Positions 27,203-36,443 of a stretch of 49,541 nt of DNA are shown one piece after another. This stretch comes from Candidatus Thiodiazotropha sp. (ex Epidulcina cf. delphinae) (GTDB lineage: Bacteria; Pseudomonadota; Gammaproteobacteria; Chromatiales; Chromatiaceae). Made by a program: the position numbers and the translations under genes. The notes under the pieces were generated by a model. The model made no database searches. It saw only the letters and a list, made by a program, of their open reading frames with translations, and was not told the DNA's origin. Each line of letters begins with the position of its first letter. Position 1 is the stretch's first letter. The stretch lies in the NCBI GenBank assembly GCA_025656505.1, contig JAHXHR010000008.1, positions 1 to 49,541 of the forward strand, in the 5' to 3' direction.

Positions 27203-28393
27203 ATGCATGCCGTTCCGGGCGTCAGGCTGGGATCTGCGGCGGCGGGCATCAAGGCGCCCGGCAGGGACGACCTGGTCGTAATCGAGCTGGCGGAGGGGGC
27301 CGAGTGCGCGGCTGTATTCACCCGCAACGCCTTTTGCGCCGCACCGGTAGCGTTGGCCAGGAGCCATCTGCGGCAGGGGAGTCCGCGCCTGTTGCTGGTC
27401 AATTCCGGCAACGCCAATGCGGGCACCGGCAGGCAGGGTCGGCAGGATGCCTTGAACATTTGTCAAGACCTGGCGCGGACGGCAGGATGCGGCGTGGAGC
27501 AGGTCTTGCCCTTTTCCACCGGAGTGATCGGTGAAGACCTCCCGGTGGAGCGACTGCGCCAAGCCATCCCCGAGGCACTGGCCGATCTCGAGCCAGGGGG
27601 TTGGGAACGCGCCTCCCGCGCCATCATGACCACTGACACCCACCCCAAACTCGCCTCGCGCCGTTTCGAGATTGACGGCGCACCCGTCATCGTCACCGGG
27701 ATGGCAAAAGGGTCGGGCATGATTCGTCCCGACATGGCGACCATGCTGGCCTATCTGGCCACCGATCTGGCGGTGGAGTCTAGCTTGTTGCAGGCGTGTT
27801 TGGCCGCGGCGGTCAAGCCATCGTTCAACAGTATTACGGTGGACGGCGATACGTCCACCAACGATGCCTGTGTCTTGATCGCCAGCGGGGTTTCGTCTCT
27901 GCCGCCTGTCACGGATGCCGATGCCCCCGTCTACACGCGGTTTGCGCAGGCCGTCCGGGATGTCTGCATGGAGCTGGCCCGTGACATCGTACGTGATGGG
28001 GAAGGCGCCACCAAACTGGTGGAGGTTGTGGTTGAGCAAGCGGCTGATGAAGAGGAGGCGCGGGATGTGGCTTATACCATTGCCCACTCTCCCCTGGTCA
28101 AGACAGCACTCTTCGCTTCCGATCCCAACTGGGGACGAATCCTTGCCGCGGTCGGGCGGGCGGGGCTTGAGGAGCTGGCCATCGATCGCGTTGAGATCTG
28201 GCTGGACGATGTCTGTATCGTGCATAACGGTGGGCGAGCCCCCGACTATACGGAACAGGCGGGGGCGTTAGTGATGAGTCGTCGGGAGTTCACGATTCGG
28301 GTCAGTCTGGATCGTGGCAGTGCGAATGCCCGGGTTCTGACCTGTGACCTTTCCTATGATTACGTCAGGATCAATGCCGAGTATCGCACCTAA
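27203..28393 (+). CDS. argJ: Glutamate N-acetyltransferase / ornithine acetyltransferase
   Basis: ArgJ moves the acetyl group from N-acetylornithine to glutamate in the cyclic arginine pathway. It is made as a precursor that cleaves itself before a threonine; here that is Thr180 in RPDMATMLAYLATD. Other blocks are GIKAPGRDDLVV, FTRNAFCAAPV, LLVNSGNANAGTG, FNSITVDGDTSTNDA and DPNWGRILAAVGRAG. The frame is open to 27179 inside secA; I start at ATG 27203, 2 nt after the secA stop, giving 396 aa. Whether it is mono- or bifunctional cannot be read from sequence. Confidence 0.93.
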   Translation: MHAVPGVRLGSAAAGIKAPGRDDLVVIELAEGAECAAVFTRNAFCAAPVALARSHLRQGSPRLLLVNSGNANAGTGRQGRQDALNICQDLARTAGCGVEQVLPFSTGVIGEDLPVERLRQAIPEALADLEPGGWERASRAIMTTDTHPKLASRRFEIDGAPVIVTGMAKGSGMIRPDMATMLAYLATDLAVESSLLQACLAAAVKPSFNSITVDGDTSTNDACVLIASGVSSLPPVTDADAPVYTRFAQAVRDVCMELARDIVRDGEGATKLVEVVVEQAADEEEARDVAYTIAHSPLVKTALFASDPNWGRILAAVGRAGLEELAIDRVEIWLDDVCIVHNGGRAPDYTEQAGALVMSRREFTIRVSLDRGSANARVLTCDLSYDYVRINAEYRT

Positions 28394-28442
28394 GGGGAAT
28401 AAATGGATTTCCATTGTTTGGTCACTGCCATATCCTATCGAC

Positions 28443-29381
28443 ATGACGACCCATGTAGCCGCTGCAGCGATCCTTGATTCCACAGGCCGGGTGCTGGTGG
28501 CCAAGCGTCCGGATCACCTCCATCAGGGAGGACTCTGGGAATTTCCCGGGGGCAAACTCGAGCGAGCTGAGTCCGTCGAACAGGCCTTGGCCCGTGAACT
28601 GAAAGAAGAGCTGGGCATCCAGCCACTCCGCAGCGAACCCCTGATTCGGATCAGGCATGACTACGGTGATCGCAGGGTGCTGCTCGATGTCTATCGGGTG
28701 ACGGCCTATCAGGGTGTGCCGAAGGGTCTGGAAGGGCAACCTCTTCGCTGGCTGTTGCCGGCGGAGATGGAGCCGGATGATTTCCCGGCGGCCGATCGCC
28801 CGGTGATCAGTGCCTTGCGGCTGCCCCGGCGCTATCTGATAAGCGGCGAAGATGCGACACAGCCGGCGCAGTTTTTGCGGAGGTTGCATAAGGCCTTGGA
28901 AGCGGGGCCGAGCCTGGTGCAGTTGCGCGCCCATCGATTGACGGATCCGAGCTACCGGGACCTACTCTTGAACAGCCTGGAAATCTGTCGTTCCAGGGGG
29001 GTGGGGCTGCTCGTCAATCGGCCGCAGGGAGTGCTGGATTGGGCTGGAGAGGCTGATGGCGTCCACCTGACGGCCCGACAGTTGAGGGCTCTCTCCGAAC
29101 GACCCGGAATAGACGGGTTGCTGGGAGCATCCTGTCATAATCCGTCTGAGCTCCGGCTGGCCGGGCAACTGCAGTTGGATTATGCGCTACTCTCTCCTGT
29201 GCTGCCCACCGCCTCTCATCCTCATGCCCCTTGCCTCGGCTGGGATCGTTTCAGTGACTGGGTTGAGCGGGTCAATTTACCGGTTTACGCCTTGGGCGGT
29301 ATGCGCTTAGAGTATCTACCGAAAGCTGCGGGGTCAGGCGCTCAGGGCATTGCGGCAATCAGCGCCTTCTGGGGTTGCTGA
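28443..29381 (+). CDS. Nudix hydrolase fused to ThiE-like domain
   Basis: This is a two-domain protein. Residues about 1-130 are a MutT-type Nudix domain. The GGLWEFPGGKLE entry leads into a full Nudix box (Gx5Ex7REUxEExGU) ending RELKEELGI, consistent with 8-oxo-dGTP hydrolysis. Residues about 150-312 resemble thiamine-phosphate synthase (LVQLRAHRLTD, ADGVHLTARQL, LLGASCHNPSEL, ALLSPVLPTASHP, VYALGGM) with altered substrate residues, so TMP synthase activity is doubtful. Such fusions are widespread in Gammaproteobacteria next to argJ and secA. The frame extends to 28344 inside argJ; ATG 28443 is preferred. Confidence 0.9.
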   Translation: MTTHVAAAAILDSTGRVLVAKRPDHLHQGGLWEFPGGKLERAESVEQALARELKEELGIQPLRSEPLIRIRHDYGDRRVLLDVYRVTAYQGVPKGLEGQPLRWLLPAEMEPDDFPAADRPVISALRLPRRYLISGEDATQPAQFLRRLHKALEAGPSLVQLRAHRLTDPSYRDLLLNSLEICRSRGVGLLVNRPQGVLDWAGEADGVHLTARQLRALSERPGIDGLLGASCHNPSELRLAGQLQLDYALLSPVLPTASHPHAPCLGWDRFSDWVERVNLPVYALGGMRLEYLPKAAGSGAQGIAAISAFWGC

Positions 29382-29401
29382 ACCTAAAAATCGCAGTTGA
29401 C

Positions 29402-29473
29402 CGCGCCAGTCTCTGCGCTACGCGCCTAGCCCGGATATTTGACCCGGCCACTTAGTATGAGGCAGTACACTAG
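29402..29473. repeat. Truncated copy of inverted-repeat element (one terminus)
   Basis: The last 21 bases (29453-29473, TAGTATGAGGCAGTACACTAG) are nearly identical to the right terminus of the element at 49271-49461. The inner part (CGCGCC...TGCGC.A.GCGCCTAGC) aligns with 49356-49385. The left terminus is missing, so this is a solo or deleted copy between the Nudix-ThiE and PilZ genes. It also contains a reversed copy of the TAGCCCGGAT-type hairpin motif at 29427-29445. Confidence 0.7.
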
Positions 29474-29529
29474 TAACTTCGATTTGCCTATTCACCGGTT
29501 GGGTGAACCACGCTACGGGGCGAAGCGAC

Positions 29530-29922
29530 TTAATCGTTGAAGCCGTATTCTTCGATCATCTGCTGTAAGTTTTCGATTTTTTCCGGCGTCTTTTCCACAA
29601 ACGCTAAACCCGAGTCATAAAAAGCGGTATTGATGTCTTTGTCGCTCCAGCGACAGACGGCCCTGAAACTGAGCGGTGTCAGCGCGCCTTCGGTATCGGG
29701 AAGGCGTATCTCAAGGCTAAGCGCCTCTCCCATGGGGATCGGTTTATCGCTGATCAGCATCATACCTTCGGTGGTGATATCGACCACATGTCCAAGCGGA
29801 ACATTCTTGTCGACCTCCCAGACGCGCAGATAGTAGATCAGATGTCGGCGCTTGATGGTGCGGCGATCCTCAGGTCTCAGGCTGTTTTCCCGATTGTGCT
29901 GGCTGGGTCTCTTGATATACAT
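29530..29922 (-). CDS. PilZ-domain protein (c-di-GMP binding candidate)
   Basis: This 130-residue, single-domain protein carries the two PilZ signatures: the arginine motif at the start of the domain (DRRTIKRRHLIYYL, about residues 19-32) and D-I-T-T-E-G-M, the (D/N)xSxxG-type motif with Thr in place of Ser. PilZ domains bind cyclic di-GMP and relay it to motility, adhesion or exopolysaccharide machinery. There is no signal peptide or membrane segment. It is transcribed away from the hybrid kinase gene that starts about 300 nt away. The Ser-to-Thr change may weaken ligand binding. Confidence 0.88.
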   Translation of the reverse strand: MYIKRPSQHNRENSLRPEDRRTIKRRHLIYYLRVWEVDKNVPLGHVVDITTEGMMLISDKPIPMGEALSLEIRLPDTEGALTPLSFRAVCRWSDKDINTAFYDSGLAFVEKTPEKIENLQQMIEEYGFND

Positions 29923-30225
29923 GCTTTTCGGCCTTCACTGATATTGCTTGGCGGGCAGGTCTTTGAAATCGTCGGACAATGTGTTACATCTTATCAGTTA
30001 AGAGCATAGTGTCTGCCATGGAATTCGCAACCGATGCTGATGTTTAGTCTCCCGGTTCGAATGGATTATATTTGTTCATCAATAGGTTGAATAGCGGATA
30101 AATTGGGGCGTTACCTGCCGTGGCATTTTCTCTATAATAGACACCCCGTTGCCCTTGCTGAAGCGCTAGGGTGGTGTTTTACACGGAATTTCAGACCTGA
30201 ATCCGAGGGGGGCAGGTCATAGATA
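29923..30225. promoter_or_regulatory. Divergent promoter region between PilZ and kinase genes
   Basis: No gene is visible. It should contain promoters for both flanking genes. On the plus strand TATAAT at 30133-30138 is a perfect -10 element, with TTACCT at 30111-30116 as a poor -35 (16-nt spacer), about 90 nt before the kinase start. The promoter of the PilZ gene was not resolved. Confidence 0.4.
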
Positions 30226-32328
30226 ATGGACGATGCCATGGTGAATAAACTCTTCAGCCGTGATTTGCGCGCTAATTCGGAGTATCAGCAGGCCTTGTTG
30301 CGTCTGCTGATCTGGTTGTTCTGTACCGTGTTCGTATGGCTCGGTACTCGAACAGGATACTATCCCGTCGATGTCCCTCTTACTATTGCTTTGTTCGGGG
30401 GGTACTTCGTCTTCTTCCTCTTGATGCTGATCAGCATCGTTATCAAGCCTGCTCTGGCTCATCGGACACTCATCAGTCTGGTCGTCGACATCAGCTCCGT
30501 CAGCCTGATCATCGTCCTGGCCGGAGATGCCATCAGCCCGTTCTATCTGCTCTACCACTGGATATATATCTCTTACGGCACGCGCTACGGTAAGCGATTA
30601 TTGACGACCGCATCGATACTCAGCTTTAGCGCCTATAATCTGGTGTTGCTTCACCTGCATCAGTGGCAGACGCACTCGTTCGATGCCTTCTTTTTCGTAT
30701 TCCTGCTGGTGATACTGCCACTCTATCAATACAGTCTGTTGCGCAGGCTGCACCATGCCAGACAGGAGGCGGAGCGCGCCAAAAAGGCCCGAGGCGATTT
30801 TCTCGCCACCATGACCCATGAACTGCGTACGCCGCTGATCGGCGTGATGGGCATGGCGAGGTTGCTACAGGCCACCCCGTTGGATGCCGAACAGAAAGAG
30901 TATCTTCACTCCATCCGCTCCTCTGCACAGCTTTTGCGGTCACTGATCAGCGATGTGCTTGATGTTTCCAAGATCGACGCCAATAAACTCGAGTTGGCGT
31001 CGGAGCTCTTTGATATTCGTGAGCTGGTGAAAAACGTGACATCGAGTCTGGCCGCGGGAGCGCAGGAGAAGCAGCTCGAGATCTATTGTTGGGTCGATCC
31101 GGGAATTCAAAGCAGGTTGTACGGCGATAAACTCAGGATCTCGCAGATATTGTTCAATCTGCTGGGCAATGCCATCAAATTCACCGATTCAGGCCATGTC
31201 TCCCTACGGGTGTGCCATGTCCTGGTTTGTGAGGATTTCAACCAGCCTCATATCCTGATCGAGATCGAGGATAGCGGTATCGGCATACCGCAGGAGGAGC
31301 AGAAGAGGATTTTCGAATTCTTCTGGCAGGCGGATCCGTCCAACAGCCGGCGTTTTGAAGGGGCCGGTCTCGGCACAACCGTTGTCCGTGACTTCACCCG
31401 ATTGATGGGAGGGCGGATAGAGGTCTCCAGTGAGGTCGGCGAGGGATCCCTGTTCAGTGTCCGATTGCCGCTACGGATGGAGAATGATGGGGAGTGCAGG
31501 TCCGTTGAGCCTCCCCTCCTCAGGGGTAAGCGCATTCTCATCTTCGAGTGCGATCCTTTAGCTATGCAGATGCACCTGAATGTCGCGCATGAACTCGGGA
31601 TGCAGGTCTTTGCGGCAACCGATTTAAGCGAATTTAGCGCAAAACTGAAACGCTCCATGGATGTCGTGTTGGTATGCGACTCACTGGTCGATGCTTTGAT
31701 CAGGCAGGCCGTACGCTGCCTGGATGCGCTGGATGGATCGCCACCGGTTCTTTTGGCGGGCTATCGGGGACGTACGCCGGGTGCGATGACGGTAAAGAGC
31801 AAAATGCTGGTAAAACCCTTTCTTGCCGATGATCTGTCTCAGGTGATTATCGATACCCTGAGTCCGTGCAAGACACGGGAGGAAGAGTGCAAGGAGGGTT
31901 CAGAGTCCAATGACATAAAAATCGCTGGGATTAACGTACTCCTGGCAGAAGACAATGCGATAGCGGCGAAAGTGCTGTCGACCCTGCTGAGGCAGCGAGG
32001 GCATCAGGTAAGGGTAACCAAAAACGGCAGTGAGGCCCTACAGGCTGTCGCGGAAGATGAGTATGAGTTGGCCTTTATCGATCTGCGCATGCCGCATGTC
32101 GACGGTATCGAATTCACCCGGCAATATCGGAGCAGCGAAGCGAAGAATCGTTACATGCCGATCTATGCGCTGACGGCGAATACCGTAGAGGATATGATGG
32201 ACCACTGCCTCCAGGCGGGTATGGACGGTTTTCTGACCAAGCCCGTGGAGCCTGAAATCCTGGATGTCATCATCAATCGATATTCGTTAAAGGGCGTACA
32301 GGAACAGCCGTTGATTGCGCCTGTCTAG
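30226..32328 (+). CDS. RpfC-like hybrid sensor histidine kinase, 700 aa
   Basis: The N-terminal third holds about five membrane helices (residues about 25-170) in a short-loop sensor region resembling RpfC, the receptor for diffusible fatty-acid signals; FYLLYHWIYISYGTRYGKR is RpfC-like. A HisKA domain follows with phospho-acceptor His198 in TMTHELRTPLIG, then an HATPase domain (NLLGNAIKFT, EDSGIGIPQEEQ, GAGLGTTVVRDF). Next is a degenerate receiver-like segment (KRILIFECDPLAMQ, no phosphorylatable Asp at the usual place). A canonical receiver has Asp619 in FIDLRMPHVDG and a distal Lys in FLTKPVEPE. Unlike RpfC there is no C-terminal HPt domain, so phosphate must pass to a separate protein. 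The partner response regulator is not in the window. Confidence 0.88.
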   Translation: MDDAMVNKLFSRDLRANSEYQQALLRLLIWLFCTVFVWLGTRTGYYPVDVPLTIALFGGYFVFFLLMLISIVIKPALAHRTLISLVVDISSVSLIIVLAGDAISPFYLLYHWIYISYGTRYGKRLLTTASILSFSAYNLVLLHLHQWQTHSFDAFFFVFLLVILPLYQYSLLRRLHHARQEAERAKKARGDFLATMTHELRTPLIGVMGMARLLQATPLDAEQKEYLHSIRSSAQLLRSLISDVLDVSKIDANKLELASELFDIRELVKNVTSSLAAGAQEKQLEIYCWVDPGIQSRLYGDKLRISQILFNLLGNAIKFTDSGHVSLRVCHVLVCEDFNQPHILIEIEDSGIGIPQEEQKRIFEFFWQADPSNSRRFEGAGLGTTVVRDFTRLMGGRIEVSSEVGEGSLFSVRLPLRMENDGECRSVEPPLLRGKRILIFECDPLAMQMHLNVAHELGMQVFAATDLSEFSAKLKRSMDVVLVCDSLVDALIRQAVRCLDALDGSPPVLLAGYRGRTPGAMTVKSKMLVKPFLADDLSQVIIDTLSPCKTREEECKEGSESNDIKIAGINVLLAEDNAIAAKVLSTLLRQRGHQVRVTKNGSEALQAVAEDEYELAFIDLRMPHVDGIEFTRQYRSSEAKNRYMPIYALTANTVEDMMDHCLQAGMDGFLTKPVEPEILDVIINRYSLKGVQEQPLIAPV

Positions 32329-32357
32329 AGATATCACCTACGAATTTTCGTAGTGGT

Positions 32358-32433
32358 CGTAGGTCAGGTTGGCGCGAAGCGACTACCTGACATAACGGTG
32401 ATGTCACGTAGTTGCGCAACGTGACCTACGGGC
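32358..32433. repeat. Bipartite palindromic intergenic repeat, copy 1
   Basis: The copy runs from CGTAGGTCAGGTTGGCGCG to CGTGACCTACGGGC. It matches the reverse complement of 46445-46531, apart from a short spacer present only in the second copy. Each half is a palindrome: GTCAGGTTGGCGC...CTACCTGAC and GTCACGTAG-TTGCGCAA-CGTGAC. It follows the kinase stop and precedes convergent metF, a typical position for REP-like repeats that end transcripts or stabilise 3' ends. Confidence 0.75.
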
Positions 32434-32450
32434 CTGCGCCTGTCTAGCCC

Positions 32451-32470
32451 GGGTGAAATATCCGGGTTAG
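32451..32470. repeat. TAGCCCGG/CCGGGTTA hairpin motif overlapping metF stop
   Basis: GGGTGAAATATCCGGGTTAG matches GGGTGAAACATCCGGGCTAG at 44489-44508 and, reversed, 29427-29445. With the preceding TAGCCC it forms an 8-bp stem. The complement of TTA at 32467-32469 is the metF stop codon. Confidence 0.65.
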
Positions 32471-33315
32471 AGTCCCAGTGTTTGCCAGATGTCCAGGCTG
32501 GGCGTAGCCTGGTTCATGGTATAGAAGTGCAAACCCGGCGCGCCGCCTTCCAACAGGCGCTCGCAGAGAGCGGTTACCGTATCTGCGCCGTAGCTGCGGA
32601 TGGCTGGCAGATCATCTCCGAACCCTTCAAGGCGCTTTCTCAACCAGCGAGGGAGTTCAGCGCCGCAGGCATCGGAAAACCGCGCTAGCTGGATGAAGTT
32701 GGTGATCGGCATGATCCCGGGCACAATGGGGATATCGATCCGCAGTCGTTGACAGTCGTCGATGAAACGAAAGTAGGCGTCGGCATTATAGAAGTACTGG
32801 GTGATGGCGCTGTTTGCCCCGGCCTCAACCTTGCGCTTGAAATGGATAAGATCCCGTTCGGGGCTGTCGGCCTGGGGGTGAAACTCCGGATAGGCCGCGA
32901 CTTCGATATGAAAGTGATCACCGAACGAGTCGCGGATCAACGCCACCAACTGATTGGCATGATCCAGTTCACCCGGGCCGCCGAGTCCGGCGCCTGAGGG
33001 CAGGTCGCCACGCAACGCCACCAATCGACGTATACCTTGTGATCGGTAGCGTTCAAGTATCTCAATGATCTCATTGCGGACGGCGCCGATACAGGAGAGA
33101 TGCGGTGCGACAGTGATCTCTTCGCCACTCAGCCAGCCGACGGTGTCGAAAGTACGCTGCTGTGTGGAGCCCCCTGCGCCATAAGTGACGGAGAAAAACG
33201 CCGGTTGCAGGTTTTGCAGTTCTTGTACTGTCTTTTTTAAGTTCCCGAACCCCTTTTCCGTCTTGGGCGGGAAGAGTTCGAAGCTGAATGTTTGTCGATG
33301 ATGTTGTGTTTGCAT
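32467..33315 (-). CDS. metF: Methylenetetrahydrofolate reductase
   Basis: MetF reduces 5,10-methylene-THF to 5-methyl-THF with FAD and NADH, supplying the methyl group for methionine synthesis. It is a TIM-barrel protein of 282 aa. Family blocks are SFELFPPKTEKG with the catalytic Glu, SVTYGAGGSTQQRT, LVALRGDLP, EVAAYPEFHP, ITQYFYNADAYFRF and PGIMPI. It is on the same strand as, and 155 nt downstream of, ahcY. The two probably form a transcription unit under the SAH riboswitch, though GC-rich hairpins (GGTGCGG...CCGCACC) in the gap could attenuate readthrough. Confidence 0.97.
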   Translation of the reverse strand: MQTQHHRQTFSFELFPPKTEKGFGNLKKTVQELQNLQPAFFSVTYGAGGSTQQRTFDTVGWLSGEEITVAPHLSCIGAVRNEIIEILERYRSQGIRRLVALRGDLPSGAGLGGPGELDHANQLVALIRDSFGDHFHIEVAAYPEFHPQADSPERDLIHFKRKVEAGANSAITQYFYNADAYFRFIDDCQRLRIDIPIVPGIMPITNFIQLARFSDACGAELPRWLRKRLEGFGDDLPAIRSYGADTVTALCERLLEGGAPGLHFYTMNQATPSLDIWQTLGL

Positions 33316-33470
33316 GGGTAAGTGAATCTTGTGTTGTATTGGATGTCTCTTGCTGGACGATTTGCTACTGAAGGTAAATCATACAAGGGTGCGGTCTTGC
33401 CGCACCATGCCGATCGGTCAGCGTTCGGTGCGGCAGGGCCGCACCGAACTACAACCAGTATCGGAGATCA

Positions 33471-34877
33471 TCAATAGCGATAGCGATCGGGCTTATAGGG
33501 TCCTTCAACCGGTACACCGATATAGTCCGCCTGCTCCTCACTGAGGGTGGTCAAGTGGGCGCCGATTTTTGTGAGATGGAGTCCGGCAACCTCTTCGTCG
33601 AGTTTTTTCGGTAGCACGTAGACCTTGTTTTGATACTGCTCTGATCGGGTAAAGAACTCGATCTGCGCCAACACCTGATTTGAAAAGGAGTTGGACATGA
33701 CGAAACTCGGATGTCCCGTGGCGCAACCCAGATTGACCAATCGTCCTTCAGCCAACAGGATAATGCGTTTTCCATCAGGAAAGATGACATGATGAACCTG
33801 GGGCTTGATCTCTTCCCATTGATACTGGTGGATGCCGGCGATGTCGATCTCATTGTCGAAGTGACCGATATTGCAGACAATCGCCTGATCTTTCATCGCG
33901 GCCATGTGATCATGGGTAATGATCTTGAAGTTGCCGGTGGTGGTGACAAAGATATCACCGATGGGCGCCGCCTCTTCCATGGTGACCACCCGATAACCCT
34001 CCATCGCCGCCTGCAAAGCGCAGATCGGGTCGATTTCCGTGACCCAGACGGTGGCGCCGAGGCCGCGCAGGGATTGCGCGCAGCCCTTGCCCACGTCGCC
34101 GTAACCGGCGACCAAGGCGATTTTTCCGGCGATCATCACGTCGGTAGCGCGCTTGATGCCGTCCACCAGTGACTCGCGGCAGCCATACAGGTTGTCGAAC
34201 TTGGATTTGGTGACGGAATCGTTGACATTCATGGCTGGGAACAGCAGCGTGCCCTGCTCCATCATCTGATAGAGGCGATGAACACCGGTGGTGGTCTCCT
34301 CGGTTACCCCTTTGATCGACTCCGCCATGCGATGGTAGCGTTGCGGATCTTCATCGAGGCTGCGTTTCAGCACGCCCAGGATGACCTGCCACTCTTCCGG
34401 GTCATCAGCCTGGGGTTCCGGCACGGCGCCCGCGTCGGCGTATTCCACCCCTTTGTGCACCAGCAGGGTGGCGTCTCCGCCGTCGTCAAGGATCATGTTC
34501 GGCGCCCCGCCGCCGGGCCAGTTGAGCACCTGTTCGGTGCACCACCAGTACTCCTCCAGGGATTCACCCTTCCAGGCATAGACCGGAATGCCCTCGGCGG
34601 CAATCGTTGCGGCGGCATGGTCCTGGGTGGAGAAGATGTTGCATGAGCACCAACGGACTTCAGCGCCGAGCGCCACCAGGGTCTCGATAAGCACCGCGGT
34701 CTGGATGGTCATGTGCAGTGAGCCGGTGATGCGCGCGCCCTTGAGGGGCTGTTGTGCGGCATATTTTCCCCGGATCGCCATGAGTCCGGGCATCTCGGTT
34801 TCGGCGATCGCAATCTCGCGGCGGCCGAACTCGGCCAGTGAAATATCGGCAACCTTATAATCGTTAAACTCACTCAT
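33471..34877 (-). CDS. ahcY: S-adenosylhomocysteine hydrolase
   Basis: AhcY splits S-adenosylhomocysteine into adenosine and homocysteine, relieving product inhibition of methyltransferases. The 468-residue protein has the NAD-binding [15 protein letters not shown], substrate blocks [15 protein letters not shown] and [14 protein letters not shown], and the C-terminal [10 protein letters not shown]. The long form with the extra segment near the middle is typical of proteobacteria. Two in-frame ATGs exist: 34886 overlaps the ribosome binding site itself, whereas 34877 ([11 protein letters not shown]) has GGAG 9 nt upstream and is preferred. The leader carries an SAH riboswitch. Confidence 0.97.
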   Translation of the reverse strand: MSEFNDYKVADISLAEFGRREIAIAETEMPGLMAIRGKYAAQQPLKGARITGSLHMTIQTAVLIETLVALGAEVRWCSCNIFSTQDHAAATIAAEGIPVYAWKGESLEEYWWCTEQVLNWPGGGAPNMILDDGGDATLLVHKGVEYADAGAVPEPQADDPEEWQVILGVLKRSLDEDPQRYHRMAESIKGVTEETTTGVHRLYQMMEQGTLLFPAMNVNDSVTKSKFDNLYGCRESLVDGIKRATDVMIAGKIALVAGYGDVGKGCAQSLRGLGATVWVTEIDPICALQAAMEGYRVVTMEEAAPIGDIFVTTTGNFKIITHDHMAAMKDQAIVCNIGHFDNEIDIAGIHQYQWEEIKPQVHHVIFPDGKRIILLAEGRLVNLGCATGHPSFVMSNSFSNQVLAQIEFFTRSEQYQNKVYVLPKKLDEEVAGLHLTKIGAHLTTLSEEQADYIGVPVEGPYKPDRYRY

Positions 34878-34897
34878 GGTAGTCATCTCCTGATGAT

Positions 34898-34977
34898 CGT
34901 GAGTGAGCGCGGTTTTCGTTAAGTCATGCCCTTTTCCGAGCCTGGCGGATGATCGATCCGTTGCAGCGCTCCTCGGA
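34898..34977 (-). promoter_or_regulatory. SAH riboswitch in the ahcY leader
   Basis: Read on the minus strand, the leader starts CCGAGGAGCGCTGCAACGG, the highly conserved 5' half of the S-adenosylhomocysteine riboswitch. It continues with CCAGGCTCGG, which closes P1/P2 with CCGAG, and ends CGCGCTCACTCACG, which can pair with GAGCGC for the pseudoknot. The ahcY ribosome binding site (GGAG, 34890-34887) lies directly after it. SAH riboswitches are ON switches: SAH binding promotes expression of ahcY, and here probably metF. A TAAAAT -10 (complement of 34986-34991) would start transcription right at the element. Confidence 0.93.
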
Positions 34978-35085
34978 AGAGAGGGATTTTACTGAGTTTT
35001 GAGCTATAAGTTTTGAGTTGAATGAGTGCGCGAGGCGCACGCCTTTACTCGGAAGCTCAATAACTCAGAATTGCCCTGTAAGGGC

Positions 35086-36270
35086 CTAAAGACCGGCGTC
35101 CTCCCGCAGGGCGTCGGCCTTGTCGGTCACCTCCCAGGTAAAGCCCGCATCCTCGCGGCCGAAGTGGCCGTACGCCGCCGTCTTACGGTATTGGATCCGC
35201 TCAATGTTCAAAAGGTCGAGCATCTTCAGAATGCCGTAGGGGCGGAGGTCGAAGTGTCTTTTCACCAAGTCGGCGATCTTCCCGTCGGCTATCTTTCCCG
35301 TGCCGAAGGTCTCTATCATGATCGAGGTGGGCTCCGCTACGCCGATGGCGTAGGAGACCTGGATTTCGCAGCGCTCCGCGAGACCGGCGGCAACGATGTT
35401 CTTCGCCACGTAGCGGCCGGCATAGGCGGCGGAGCGGTCGACTTTGGAAGGGTCCTTCCCGGAGAATGCGCCACCCCCGTGACGCGCCGAACCGCCATAG
35501 GTATCGACGATGATCTTGCGTCCCGTGAGGCCGCAGTCACCCACCGGACCGCCGATGACGAAGCTGCCGGTAGGATTGATGTGGATCTTTTCTTGCGGGC
35601 ATTTGTCGAGCCACTGCTTGGGTAGAACGGGCTGAATGATATTTTCCATCACCGCCTCGCGCAGATGGTCGTAATCGATATCCGGGTCGTGTTGGGTGGA
35701 GAGCACCACGGCGCCGATGCCGGTGACCTCGTCGTCTTCATAGTTCAGGGTCACTTGACTCTTGGCATCCGGGCGCAGCCAGGGTAATACCCTCGACTTA
35801 CGTATTTCCGACTGACGTTGCACCAAACGGTGCGCATAGGTGATCGGGGCCGGCATCAGCACATCGGTCTCACTGGTGGCGTAACCGAACATCATACCCT
35901 GATCACCGGCTCCCTGTTCTTCCGGATTGGCGCGGTCTACGCCTTGGGCAATGTTGCTTGATTGCTTGCCGATCAGGGACATGACGGCGCAGGTGGAACC
36001 GTCAAAGCCGACATCCGAACTGGTGTAGCCGATGTCGCAGACCACGCCCCTGACCAGTTCGTCCAGGTTGATCCAAGCCTCGGTGCTAATTTCGCCGGCG
36101 ACGATCACCGCACCTGTTTTGATCAGGGTCTCACAGGCCACGCGGGCTCTATCCGGTTGCGGATCCTTGGCCAGGATGGCATCCAGCATAGCGTCCGAGA
36201 TCTGATCTGCGACTTTGTCAGGGTGTCCCTCAGAAACCGACTCAGAGGTGAAAATATATTCTTTAGCCAT
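35086..36270 (-). CDS. metK: S-adenosylmethionine synthetase
   Basis: MetK makes S-adenosylmethionine from methionine and ATP. The 394-residue protein has three repeated domains with the motifs [15 protein letters not shown] (N-terminal, catalytic His), [12 protein letters not shown] and the P-loop-like [16 protein letters not shown]. Metal ligands in EGHPDK and later acidic residues are present. It is on the same strand as ahcY and metF, about 109 nt upstream of the ahcY riboswitch. The gap contains a perfect GTGCGC-GAG-GCGCAC hairpin and TTTTGAG heptads. No SAM riboswitch is visible upstream. Confidence 0.98.
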   Translation of the reverse strand: MAKEYIFTSESVSEGHPDKVADQISDAMLDAILAKDPQPDRARVACETLIKTGAVIVAGEISTEAWINLDELVRGVVCDIGYTSSDVGFDGSTCAVMSLIGKQSSNIAQGVDRANPEEQGAGDQGMMFGYATSETDVLMPAPITYAHRLVQRQSEIRKSRVLPWLRPDAKSQVTLNYEDDEVTGIGAVVLSTQHDPDIDYDHLREAVMENIIQPVLPKQWLDKCPQEKIHINPTGSFVIGGPVGDCGLTGRKIIVDTYGGSARHGGGAFSGKDPSKVDRSAAYAGRYVAKNIVAAGLAERCEIQVSYAIGVAEPTSIMIETFGTGKIADGKIADLVKRHFDLRPYGILKMLDLLNIERIQYRKTAAYGHFGREDAGFTWEVTDKADALREDAGL

Positions 36271-36443
36271 TGTCTTCCTAAATTAAAGCAGTTGTTTGTC
36301 TGATTGCCGGTAGATCCCGGCAAAAAAACCTTGGTTGTGCAATCGAGCGGTCAACCGTCGGTGAAAACGGGATTTTACACATCAGTCCTCTTTTTGCATA
36401 ATGCCCCACCGCTAATCAATTTTATCTATTGAATGGACCAATA

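Noticed and set aside
27095-28225. 376-codon minus-strand ORF antisense to secA/argJ
   Set aside because: Antisense shadow of argJ; repetitive His/Arg/Gly composition and no recognisable domain.
36301-36330. TGCCGG/CCGGCA hairpin with an A-run as a metK or redoxin terminator
   Set aside because: The T-run precedes the stem on the metK strand and an A-run follows it on the plus strand, so it cannot act as an intrinsic terminator in either direction.
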